Source: an uncultured Clostridia bacterium
GTDB lineage: Bacteria; Bacillota; Clostridia; Oscillospirales; Ruminococcaceae
Direction of reading: 5' to 3'
DNA length: 64,000 nucleotides
Assembly: GCA_946567425.1 (NCBI GenBank)
Contig: CAMNXF010000002.1
Coordinates: forward strand, 159,794-223,793
Both the position numbers and the translations under genes were made by a program. Position 1 is the first letter of the stretch. Each line of letters opens with the position of its first letter. Below the pieces are notes generated by a model. It did not search any database, was not told the origin of the DNA, and worked only from the letters and a program-made list of their open reading frames with translations. Below, piece by piece: positions 1-7,238 of this stretch.

Positions 1-289
1 AGAACACGTCCAGCCCCTGAATGAGAGTGCAGAGAAGCGCGTGTATCAATATTTCCGCGAACGTTGCGATTATCCAACGCAGCGGGTGAGCGTCAATACC
101 CTTTTTTAAGGCGAATATTCCCGACGTTACATATAAAATAATGCTGAAAACATTTATAAGCGCCATCATATACAATCCGAAAATCACAAAGGATATCAAA
201 AATGTGAAATGCATAAATGCCGCAGCAAAGCATGTATAGTGATATTTAAAACTGAAATCCACCTTTGCCGTAGTTATATTACTGTCCAT
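1..289 (-). CDS. Membrane protein, N-terminal part (runs off left edge)
   Basis: This frame begins at the ATG complementary to 287-289, behind a GGGGA ribosome site, and stays open to the left edge, giving the first 96 residues. After a short polar start (MDSNITTAK) it holds about three hydrophobic membrane segments, with a 'HPLRW' turn before the third. The pattern recalls the membrane sensor regions that precede GGDEF domains in clostridial proteins, but no catalytic part is in view, so that is only a guess. It is divergent from the rubrerythrin gene. Confidence 0.6.
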   Translation of the reverse strand, partial: MDSNITTAKVDFSFKYHYTCFAAAFMHFTFLISFVIFGLYMMALINVFSIILYVTSGIFALKKGIDAHPLRWIIATFAEILIHALLCTLIQGLDVF

Positions 290-474
290 AATCATTCCCC
301 AATCCATCAAACGATCCCGGCCGCCTCATATCCTGACCAAAAAAAATACACATTATAATTTTACCACATTCTCATAAAAAAATCAAGAAAAAAACTACAA
401 AACTATACTGCATTTGCTAAGTTTTTTCTGATATCACACAAAAAGTATAACCTGAAAAAATGTCTCTCAACCAC

Positions 475-503
475 TTGACAAAAAGTGTTTATTGTGATAT
501 AAT
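475..503 (+). promoter_or_regulatory. Consensus promoter of the rubrerythrin gene
   Basis: TTGACA (475-480) and TATAAT (498-503) are separated by exactly 17 bases, and a TG one base upstream of the -10 makes it an extended -10 as well. This is about as strong as a housekeeping promoter can look. Transcription should begin near 510. Confidence 0.85.
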
Positions 504-520
504 ATTTTTATCGTAAAAAC

Positions 521-537
521 GATAATCATTACTATTA
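521..537 (+). promoter_or_regulatory. PerR/Fur-like operator over the rubrerythrin transcript start
   Basis: The sequence GATAATCATTACTATTA lies about 11-27 bases after the predicted start of transcription. It resembles the 7-1-7 Fur-family box (TGATAATnATTATCA) with about three mismatches. A PerR-type repressor here would link a very strong promoter to peroxide or iron, as known for rubrerythrins in clostridia. This is inference from motif resemblance. Confidence 0.5.
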
Positions 538-552
538 TGGAGGATTTTTATT

Positions 553-1098
553 ATGAAGTATGTATGTCCTGTTTGCGGTTATGTTCACATTGGCGATTCC
601 GCACCCGAAAAGTGTCCCCAGTGCGGCGTTCCCGGCAGCAAGTTCAAGGCTGTTGCGGAGGACGAGAAGCTCGTTTTCGCTTGCGAGCACGAGATCGGCA
701 TCATCGACGGCGTTCCCACTGAGATCGTTGAGGGTCTGCGCGCTAACTTTGCGGGCGAATGTACCGAAGTCGGTATGTACCTCGCAATGGCAAGAGCTGC
801 GCACAGAGAGGGCTATCCCGAGGTCGGTCTTTACTATGAGAAGGCAGCGTGGGAAGAAGCGGAGCACGCAGCAAAGTTCGCGGAAATGCTCGGCGAGGTG
901 GTTTCTGCGTCTACCAAGGACAACCTCACAAAGCGCGTAGCAGCTGAACACGGCGCAACGCAGGGCAAGCTCGATCTTGCAAAGATGGCAAAGGAGAACA
1001 ACCTTGACGCTATTCACGACACCGTTCACGAAATGGCAAAGGACGAAGCTCGTCACGGTAAGGCGTTTGAGGGTCTGCTGAACAGATACTTCAAGTAA
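553..1098 (+). CDS. Reverse rubrerythrin (rubredoxin domain first)
   Basis: The 181-residue protein opens with a rubredoxin-type iron site, CPVCGY and CPQCGVPG (residues 5-28), followed by a ferritin-like four-helix di-iron domain. In that domain GECTE, EEAEHA and DEARHGK supply the Glu/His ligands. Classical rubrerythrin has the opposite order, so this is the 'reverse' form known from clostridia, a cytoplasmic peroxide (and oxygen) reductase fed by NADH through rubredoxin-type electron transfer. The start has GGAGG nine bases upstream. It is a single-gene unit between a consensus promoter and a strong terminator, and probably peroxide or iron regulated. Confidence 0.93.
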   Translation: MKYVCPVCGYVHIGDSAPEKCPQCGVPGSKFKAVAEDEKLVFACEHEIGIIDGVPTEIVEGLRANFAGECTEVGMYLAMARAAHREGYPEVGLYYEKAAWEEAEHAAKFAEMLGEVVSASTKDNLTKRVAAEHGATQGKLDLAKMAKENNLDAIHDTVHEMAKDEARHGKAFEGLLNRYFK

Positions 1099-1115
1099 TT
1101 ACAGTATATTATATG

Positions 1116-1148
1116 AAATCCCCCGTGGAACGTCCACAGGGGATTTTT
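1116..1148 (+). terminator. Intrinsic terminator after rubrerythrin
   Basis: A GC-rich stem (AATCCCCCGTGGA with TCCACAGGGGATT, loop ACG) is followed directly by a run of T. Confidence 0.85.
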
Positions 1149-1159
1149 TGCTATGTAAA

Positions 1160-1375
1160 TTAGTTTGTACCGGGTCCGAACTCACTCTCATCGCAGCAGA
1201 GTAAAAGAATTCCGCCAATGAGATTGCAGAATATCAAACAAAGAACGCACATTGCCGTAGAAGGCTTTTGGGTCTTCATCTGATTAAGCGTTATAAAACC
1301 AATGATCGGAGCGATTATCGTAATAAATCCCACAACGATCCCGATAATAATAAACACTTTAGCGGCTGTCTTCAT
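1160..1375 (-). CDS. Small two-helix membrane protein
   Basis: A 71-residue protein with a clear GGAGGT ribosome site ahead of its ATG. It has two hydrophobic segments (about residues 5-30 and 40-60) joined by a short basic loop (NQMKTQKPS), with paired cysteines near the end. No enzyme motif is visible and I do not recognise the family. The ribosome site and a composition unlike random frames argue that it is real. Confidence 0.6.
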   Translation of the reverse strand: MKTAAKVFIIIGIVVGFITIIAPIIGFITLNQMKTQKPSTAMCVLCLIFCNLIGGILLLCCDESEFGPGTN

Positions 1376-1490
1376 ATTACATTACCTCCCGTATAAAATT
1401 TGGCAGACCTGCCATTGATTTATTATATCATACAGCGTACTGTTTGTCAAGATATTTCCACAAATTTCTACCCATACTTCCCGATTATGC

Positions 1491-1524
1491 GAAAAAAAAT
1501 CCCCCGTCGATTGACGGGGGATAA
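1491..1524 (-). terminator. Terminator of the sugar ABC operon
   Basis: Read on the minus strand, ATCCCCCGTC and GACGGGGGAT pair around a four-base loop and are followed by eight T. It lies directly after the last permease gene. Confidence 0.85.
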
Positions 1525-1532
1525 TCTTGTAA

Positions 1533-2438
1533 TTAACCCTTGACTGCGCCGAGCGCAACGCCTCTTACAATAAACTTGGAGAGACACAGATAAATGATAA
1601 CAACAGGGAGAACCGACAGCATAACCACAAGGTAGTTTACGCCATTGTCGACAGACTTTTGTATTCCCAGAACGCCCGCAACCATCATCGGCATAGTCTT
1701 CATGCTTAGCTTATTGTTAGTAAGCAAAACCGAGGGAGTATAGAAGTTATTCCAGTTGGTAACGAAAGCAAATATCGCTTGAACCGCAAACGCGGGTTTA
1801 AGCATGGGTACCGCGATTTGCAGGAAAGTACGGAACTCGCCCGAACCGTCAATACGCGCCGCCTCAACAATATCAACCGGGAAACTTGACTGCATATACT
1901 GCAACATAAAGAATACTGTAGCAGGTGCGGCAATTGCCGGAAGAATCAGCGGCAAATAGTTGTTCGTTAAGCCGATCTTCATCATAAACTGCAGCAAGCC
2001 GACAGAAACAACCTGAGTGGGAATCATCATAACTGCAAGTATAATGGTTCTAGCGGCTTTCTTAAACTTGAAATCGTAAACCGAAATGCCGTATGCTGTA
2101 GCGCCGGAAAAGAATACCGACAGAATCGTAGCACAACCGGAAATAAACAAGCTGTTACGATAACCGACAAGCAAATCAAAGTTCGAATGATACATACCCA
2201 TTGCAGCGTCGGGATCCATCAGCGTATTGAAATTCTTTACTATACTACCGCCCGGAATAAACGAAGCGGGAGTTTTTACAATATCAATATGGGCACGCGT
2301 TGCATTTACAACGATAAAGTAAATCGGCAAAAGCGCGATAACAGTGACAAGAATACATACAATAAATCTTATAACCTGTTGGATCTTAATTGCACGGGTA
2401 TAATCCTTAAGTACACCTTTTTCGGTTTGAGATGCCAT
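1533..2438 (-). CDS. Carbohydrate ABC transporter permease, MalG type
   Basis: A 301-residue inner-membrane permease with about six membrane segments. The cytoplasmic coupling loop EAARIDGSGEFRTFLQIAVP (about residues 190-210) is the EAA motif that contacts the ATPase in sugar importers. It starts directly after the stop of the MalF-type gene, so the two are translated together. No ATP-binding subunit is encoded nearby, so a shared MsmK/UgpC-like ATPase elsewhere is expected, as is common for CUT1 importers in Firmicutes. Confidence 0.92.
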   Translation of the reverse strand: MASQTEKGVLKDYTRAIKIQQVIRFIVCILVTVIALLPIYFIVVNATRAHIDIVKTPASFIPGGSIVKNFNTLMDPDAAMGMYHSNFDLLVGYRNSLFISGCATILSVFFSGATAYGISVYDFKFKKAARTIILAVMMIPTQVVSVGLLQFMMKIGLTNNYLPLILPAIAAPATVFFMLQYMQSSFPVDIVEAARIDGSGEFRTFLQIAVPMLKPAFAVQAIFAFVTNWNNFYTPSVLLTNNKLSMKTMPMMVAGVLGIQKSVDNGVNYLVVMLSVLPVVIIYLCLSKFIVRGVALGAVKG

Positions 2439-3416
2439 TTACTTTCCCCCCTTTTTGCTTTTCTGTCTGCCGTCTCCGTTATTGGTATTATAGATTATCA
2501 TACCCAAAGCGGCAGTAATGATAAACAGAATTACGGACGCAGCCGCAGAATAACCGAAGTTCGGGTTAGCCTGGTGGAAGTTAGTATAAATGTATGTCGC
2601 CTGTGTGCGCAGGAAAGACGGTACAGTTCCGCCTGTGTTATACATGAACGGAATATCGAACATCTGCAGACCGCCTATCATAGACGTGATAAACACATAC
2701 AGGAAAATCGGCTTAAGTATAGGCATTGTGATGTGCACAAACTGGTGCATACCGGAAGAACCGTCGATACTTGCCGCCTCATAAATCGAGGGATCGATAC
2801 CGAAGATACCCGACATCAGCAGCAATGTAGTGTTGCCGAACCACATCCACGACTGAATAAACATAACCACAAACCGCGAAATCCATGGATCAGTTACAAA
2901 TCTGATAGGATCGGTAAGACCCATATTCATCAACAAGGAATTTACGACACCGAATTTGGTATCTCCAAAAAGCATAAGGAACATACCCGCAACCGAAACC
3001 GCCGTAATGATATTCGGAAGATAGAAAACTACCTTAAAGAAACCGGCACCCTTGAGTTTAACGCGTGTATCGGAAAACCATACCGCCAAAAGCAAGGATA
3101 GCGCAAGTTGAACAATAAAGTTGCCCGCCCAAAGTATAAGGGTGTTTCCCCAGCTTGACCAATAAACCTCGGAAGCGTCTCTTGCGTTTGCCGCTTTAAC
3201 ATTTGCTGTTTCGCTTCCAAACAAAAGAACCTTGTAGTTATCAAAGCCGACACCCATACCCACATTGTTACCGTTGCCTTGAAAACTAAGGATAAACGTA
3301 TTTATGAGCGGATATACCATAAAGAAACAGTATACTATGAAAAATGGCGCAATAAAAATGTAACCATATTTGGCATAGCTCACAATTCTTTTCGACTTTG
3401 CCCGTGTTTCACTCAC
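2439..3416 (-). CDS. Carbohydrate ABC transporter permease, MalF type
   Basis: About 325 residues with six or more membrane segments and an EAA loop (EAASIDGSSGMHQFVHITMP). It pairs with the following MalG-type permease. The start is uncertain. A TTG at 3428 is only one or two bases from the AAGGAAGG ribosome site, too close to work well, while the in-frame GTG at 3416 has more normal spacing, so I chose the GTG. A stable hairpin separates it from the upstream binding-protein gene, which should lower its expression relative to that gene. Confidence 0.88.
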   Translation of the reverse strand: MSETRAKSKRIVSYAKYGYIFIAPFFIVYCFFMVYPLINTFILSFQGNGNNVGMGVGFDNYKVLLFGSETANVKAANARDASEVYWSSWGNTLILWAGNFIVQLALSLLLAVWFSDTRVKLKGAGFFKVVFYLPNIITAVSVAGMFLMLFGDTKFGVVNSLLMNMGLTDPIRFVTDPWISRFVVMFIQSWMWFGNTTLLLMSGIFGIDPSIYEAASIDGSSGMHQFVHITMPILKPIFLYVFITSMIGGLQMFDIPFMYNTGGTVPSFLRTQATYIYTNFHQANPNFGYSAAASVILFIITAALGMIIYNTNNGDGRQKSKKGGK

Positions 3417-3457
3417 AGATATGCACAACCCTTCCTTGAAATTTAGTTAAAAAACAA

Positions 3458-3499
3458 CAATATACACGCTTACGGGAAAATCCCGTAAGCAGTATATTG
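3458..3499 (-). terminator. Intercistronic hairpin between binding protein and permeases
   Basis: A perfect 10-bp stem (GCTTACGGGA with TCCCGTAAGC, loop AAA) is extended by a second A/T-rich stem (CAATATAC with GTATATTG). On the minus strand it is followed by TTGTTGTTTTTT. Such hairpins between a binding-protein gene and its permease genes usually stop part of the transcripts or protect the upstream message. I infer partial termination. Confidence 0.7.
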
Positions 3500-3540
3500 T
3501 AACAAACTATCAGTTTAATCTGCCGAAAAATATCGACAAA

Positions 3541-4965
3541 TTACTCAACAGTGATATCGGGGAATGCAGCACGAACTTCCTTCTTAAACTCTTCGATAGC
3601 AGCATCCTTAGTAGCGATATCGCCCTTTATATACTTAACAACGGTATCGTTAAGGAGTTCCTTGATTCTGGAATCATAAGTGGTAAGCTTGCCGTCCATA
3701 TCAATCTTCTCAGCAGTAGCAGCGATTACCTTGAGGTGATCCTGTCCGCCAACCAAAGACGGATTCTCATAAGAAGCGCCGTTCATAACGGTCTTGTTGT
3801 TCATAAAGTCACCGGTCTTAGCATTGTAGCCCTTCATGGTCTCCGCGTTGATCGTGTAGAATCTTACGAACTCTGCAGCAGTCTTCTTGGTGTTGCACTT
3901 CTTGGTTACACAGAAGTAAGAACCACCCCAGTAATAGTCAGCAGGACCTGCGATTGCAACATACTCGGCATTTTCGCCTCTGCGCGCCTCACCTGCAAGG
4001 TCGCCAAGGATAGAGCCGGTCAAACCGGTCAGACCCCAAGAAGAAGCGAACTCACCGATTGCAGCGTCAGCTTGCATGGTAGCGCCCCACTGAGGATCCC
4101 ACTGAGACAAATCGGTAATGCCGCCATTGTCATACAAGGTCTTTGCAATATCAAAGAAATCTGCGGCATTGTCCATCTCAAACTTGCCGTCAACAACCCA
4201 CGGCTTGCTGCGCTTGCACTGGTAAACCTGCCATACGCCGCCCTCTGTACAAGTAAGAGCTACAGCACCGCCGGAAGCCTCTTTAAGCTCAGCAGCGGTC
4301 TTGTTGAAGGTATCCCAATCCTTTACCTTCTCCTGCATCTGCTCGGGTGTCTCAACGTTGAGATACTGCTTAGCCAGTCTCGCGTTGTAGAACCAGCAAC
4401 CGGGTGTAGCCTGGAAAGATACACCTCTGAGAACGCCGTCATCACCAGTGCCTACACCAAGAGTATACGCATAAGCGTCCTTATAGTCGTCCTTGGTGAT
4501 ACCCAAATCGGAAATCGGAGCGCACCACGAATCGTCGGATACATAGTTGCGAACCCAGTCGGTATCGCAGATGATAAGGTCGAGGTCAACGCTTGCATCG
4601 TTGATCAGGTTCTGATAACCGTCACGAGCGTCGCCGCCCTTCTGACCACCGCTTACGGGTACGACTTCAACATCGGTACCGGTAGTTTCCTTAAAGAAAT
4701 CAATGAGGTTCTTATAGTCGCCGTTATCGCCCCAGATACCAATGCTGAGGGTCTTGTCTTCGTCTACAAGATCTCCGGTGTTTGCATCGCTGCTGTTGCT
4801 CGAGTCGCCGCCCGTGCTGGAATCGCCGCCTGTGCTGCTGTTTCCGCCCGTGCTGCTGCCGCCGCTGTTGCCCGCACCGCTGGAATTACTGTTGTCGGTG
4901 TTACAGCCTGCCAAAGAGAGAACAGCTGCGGAAGCCACCAAAGCTGCCAAAATTCTTTTCTTCAT
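3541..4965 (-). CDS. Sugar-binding lipoprotein of an ABC importer
   Basis: A 474-residue family-1 extracellular solute-binding protein. The signal peptide MKKRILAALVASAAVLSLAGC ends in a lipobox (LAGC, Cys at about 20). A 35-40 residue Ser/Gly/Asn/Thr linker of tandem repeats (SSTGGDSSTGGD) then tethers the domain to the membrane. The rest has the two-lobed fold pattern of oligosaccharide binders. It heads the operon and is followed by an attenuating hairpin and two permeases. The sugar cannot be told from sequence. A LacI-type palindrome and a second inverted repeat flank its promoter, so substrate induction or catabolite control is likely. Confidence 0.9.
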   Translation of the reverse strand: MKKRILAALVASAAVLSLAGCNTDNSNSSGAGNSGGSSTGGNSSTGGDSSTGGDSSNSSDANTGDLVDEDKTLSIGIWGDNGDYKNLIDFFKETTGTDVEVVPVSGGQKGGDARDGYQNLINDASVDLDLIICDTDWVRNYVSDDSWCAPISDLGITKDDYKDAYAYTLGVGTGDDGVLRGVSFQATPGCWFYNARLAKQYLNVETPEQMQEKVKDWDTFNKTAAELKEASGGAVALTCTEGGVWQVYQCKRSKPWVVDGKFEMDNAADFFDIAKTLYDNGGITDLSQWDPQWGATMQADAAIGEFASSWGLTGLTGSILGDLAGEARRGENAEYVAIAGPADYYWGGSYFCVTKKCNTKKTAAEFVRFYTINAETMKGYNAKTGDFMNNKTVMNGASYENPSLVGGQDHLKVIAATAEKIDMDGKLTTYDSRIKELLNDTVVKYIKGDIATKDAAIEEFKKEVRAAFPDITVE

Positions 4966-5051
4966 AGGTTAATTCCTCCCAAAAAATGGTTCCTGTTCCT
5001 TACGGGACACTCGCAACAAGAGCCCACGCCGTGAACAGATTAAAATTTAGT

Positions 5052-5074
5052 AATCAAGATACTTGTTCTTGATT
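5052..5074 (-). promoter_or_regulatory. Inverted repeat at the ABC operon transcript start
   Basis: AATCAAGA and TCTTGATT form a perfect 8-bp inverted repeat with a 7-base spacer. It covers roughly +2 to +24 of the transcript predicted from the promoter at 5083-5111, a classic repressor position. The protein that binds it is unknown. Confidence 0.5.
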
Positions 5075-5082
5075 TCATTGTT

Positions 5083-5111
5083 AGTTTAACACAAAATCGA
5101 AAAATTTGCAA
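5083..5111 (-). promoter_or_regulatory. Promoter of the sugar ABC operon
   Basis: On the minus strand TTGCAA (5106-5111) and TAAACT (5083-5088) are 17 bases apart. The leader to the binding-protein start is about 110 bases. Confidence 0.65.
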
Positions 5112-5146
5112 GTGCTTTTTTGAAACTTTTTTTCACAAATGAGCGC

Positions 5147-5158
5147 GAAAACGTTTTC
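5147..5158. promoter_or_regulatory. LacI-family or cre-type operator
   Basis: GAAAACGTTTTC is a perfect 12-bp palindrome with the central CG typical of LacI/GalR-family and CcpA (cre) sites. It lies about 36 bases upstream of the -35 of the sugar ABC operon, so it could serve activation by CcpA or an operon-specific regulator. Confidence 0.55.
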
Positions 5159-5394
5159 AAAATATTGGACTTGTGGATTTTGCCAGTTACATTACTTAAT
5201 AACTTAAAAAAATCTTCAAATTTTGTTTTAAGTTTTTTTGGCTTAACAAAGCCTTTTATAATTTATGAAAAATTTTTTCTTTTTTTCCTTTTGAATAATC
5301 TAAAATTTTGTAACCATTTTGTAACTTTTTCTTGTGCAATATGCCAAAATTGTGATGTTTTGATTTGTAAACGATAACAAAATCCAAAATATTC
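5159..5394. other. AT-rich gene-free stretch
   Basis: About 240 bases, very A/T rich, with homopolymer runs on both strands. I see no ribosome site, conserved protein or strong structure in it. Confidence 0.6.
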
Positions 5395-5426
5395 CAAAAA
5401 TCCCCGTTTATCGAAAACGGGGATTT
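5395..5426 (-). terminator. Terminator of the carboxyltransferase operon
   Basis: On the minus strand AAATCCCCGTTTT and AAACGGGGATTT pair around a short loop and are followed by TTTTT. It lies 12 bases past the last gene. Confidence 0.8.
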
Positions 5427-5437
5427 GTTCGTTTTTA

Positions 5438-6841
5438 TCAAACAGGGTGAACCTTATTTACCTTGTCCGCGTGAACAGCGTCAACGCCGACTTTTCTGTC
5501 GCGCTGCTTCTCGAAGAAACCGGGAGCAACCTTCGGGAACATCGCATAGGTGAGGATATCCTCAACGGTAGGATCATCCACATACGCCTTAGCTTCTTCT
5601 TTCATCTTGTCGAACTCGGGAGAAAGCTGATCCGCAGGACGGCAAGTGATAGGCTCCTCGCTGCCGAGTATCTTCTTGCGGAACTCGGGGTCGATCTCAA
5701 CAGGCGTTCTTCCGTATTCGCCCTTGACCATGCCCTTGAACTCCTTTGTAACGGTCTTGTAGCGCTCGCCCATGATGATGTTGAACACCGCCTGCGTGCC
5801 GACGATCTGCGAGGTAGGCGTAACCAGCGGAGGGAAACCGCTGTCCTTGCGCACTCTCGGAACCTCCGCGAGAACCTCGTCGAGCTGATCCGCCTTGCCC
5901 GCCTGTTTAAGCTGCGAAAGCAGATTGGAAAGCATTCCGCCGGGCACCTGATAAATCAGCGCCTTAGTGTTTGTAGCAAGCATTGACTGATCCATTAGAC
6001 CGCTTTCGAGATACTTTTTGCGAAGCCCCATAAAGTACTCGCGTATCTCGCCGAGCGCCGCCAAGTCAATGCCCGTGTCGTACTCCGTACCCATAAACGC
6101 CGCGACAACGCTCTCCGTGGGCGCGTGGGATGTGCCCAGAGCAAGCGGCGACATAGCCGTATCGACCGCGTCAACGCCCGCTTCAACAGCCTTTATAATG
6201 CACATCGAAGCCAGACCCGACGTGTAGTGTGTGTGAAGCTGAATGGGTATCTTAACAGCGTTTTTAAGCTCTTTAACAAGGCTTCCCGTCTCATAGGGAG
6301 TGAGCAGCGCCGCCATATCCTTGATGCAGATCGAATCGGCACCCGCGCTCTCGATCTGCTTAGCGTAATTCACATAGTATTCGTGGGTGAACACGTCGCC
6401 CGTTGTGTACGAAATAGCGACCTGAGCGTGACCGTTCTCTTTTTTTGCCGCCTTGATAGCGGTTTCGAGGTTGCGGATATCGTTCAGCGCATCAAAAATT
6501 CTGATTATATCTATACCGTTCGCAATGGACTTCTGAACAAAATACTCGACAAGATCGTCTGCATAGTGACGATAACCGAGCATATTCTGTCCTCTGAACA
6601 GCATCTGCAGCTTGGTGTTGGGCATTTCCTTGCGGAGTATTCTCAGTCTCTCCCACGGGTCTTCGTCAAGAAAACGAATGCAGGAATCGAATGTCGCACC
6701 GCCCCAGCACTCTGCGGAATAGAAACCGATCTTATCCATTGTCGACAAAATCGGACGCATATCGTCCATGGACATTCTCGTGGCAAGCAGACTTTGGTGC
6801 GCGTCACGGAGAACCGTTTCTGTAATTTTCAATTTAGCCAT
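5438..6841 (-). CDS. Pyruvate/oxaloacetate carboxyltransferase subunit (OadA or transcarboxylase 5S type)
   Basis: A 467-residue TIM-barrel carboxyltransferase. RDAHQS near the start, the lysine of CIKDM and the metal ligands in HTHYTSG are the conserved active-site elements of the pyruvate carboxylase/oxaloacetate decarboxylase alpha family. It moves a carboxyl group between oxaloacetate/pyruvate and carboxybiotin. The protein stops after the barrel and following helical domain and has no biotin domain of its own. The carrier is the separate gene just upstream. Together with the CoA-carboxyltransferase gene the set matches the 5S, 1.3S and 12S subunits of methylmalonyl-CoA carboxytransferase. 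No sodium-pump beta subunit is adjacent. Confidence 0.88.
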   Translation of the reverse strand: MAKLKITETVLRDAHQSLLATRMSMDDMRPILSTMDKIGFYSAECWGGATFDSCIRFLDEDPWERLRILRKEMPNTKLQMLFRGQNMLGYRHYADDLVEYFVQKSIANGIDIIRIFDALNDIRNLETAIKAAKKENGHAQVAISYTTGDVFTHEYYVNYAKQIESAGADSICIKDMAALLTPYETGSLVKELKNAVKIPIQLHTHYTSGLASMCIIKAVEAGVDAVDTAMSPLALGTSHAPTESVVAAFMGTEYDTGIDLAALGEIREYFMGLRKKYLESGLMDQSMLATNTKALIYQVPGGMLSNLLSQLKQAGKADQLDEVLAEVPRVRKDSGFPPLVTPTSQIVGTQAVFNIIMGERYKTVTKEFKGMVKGEYGRTPVEIDPEFRKKILGSEEPITCRPADQLSPEFDKMKEEAKAYVDDPTVEDILTYAMFPKVAPGFFEKQRDRKVGVDAVHADKVNKVHPV

Positions 6842-6853
6842 ATCCGTTCTCCT

Positions 6854-7213
6854 TTAGTTAAGAGTAACAACAGGAGCGCCCGTCTCAACGGACTCGCCCT
6901 TGTTTACGCAGACAGCCGCAACAACGCCGTCCTTGTCGGAAACGATGTCGTTCTCCATTTTCATTGCCTCGAGAACAGCTACGACCGTGCCGTTAGATAC
7001 CTTGTCGCCGACCTTTACCTTAATGTCAACGATCGTTCCTCTCATGGGAGCGTTAATGGGCGTTCCGCCCGCGGCAGCCGCCTTGGGAGCGGGTGCTGCC
7101 TTTTTGGGTGCTGCCGCCTTGGGAGCAGCAGCGGGGGCGGAAACGTCGCCGCCCGCTTCCTCGACAGTAACGTCATAAGCGTTTCCGTTTACGGTGATTA
7201 CATAGTTTTTCAT
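6854..7213 (-). CDS. Biotin carboxyl carrier protein (transcarboxylase 1.3S type)
   Basis: A 119-residue carrier. Residues 1-20 form a short strand-rich lead, residues 23-50 are an Ala/Pro/Lys linker, and the C-terminal biotinyl domain carries EAMKMEN with the biotinylated lysine at residue 85. Length and layout match the 1.3S subunit of transcarboxylase and the free carriers of decarboxylases. It lies between the two carboxyltransferase genes with short gaps, so the three are made together. It shuttles the carboxyl group between their active sites in the cytoplasm. Confidence 0.93.
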   Translation of the reverse strand: MKNYVITVNGNAYDVTVEEAGGDVSAPAAAPKAAAPKKAAPAPKAAAAGGTPINAPMRGTIVDIKVKVGDKVSNGTVVAVLEAMKMENDIVSDKDGVVAAVCVNKGESVETGAPVVTLN

Positions 7214-7238
7214 ATTTCAATACCTCACTTAATTTTTA

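Noticed and set aside
5120..5377. Plus-strand 85-codon frame in the AT-rich leader region
   Set aside because: Composition follows the A/T bias (Phe, Asn, Lys), it has no ribosome site, and it overlaps the operator and promoter region.
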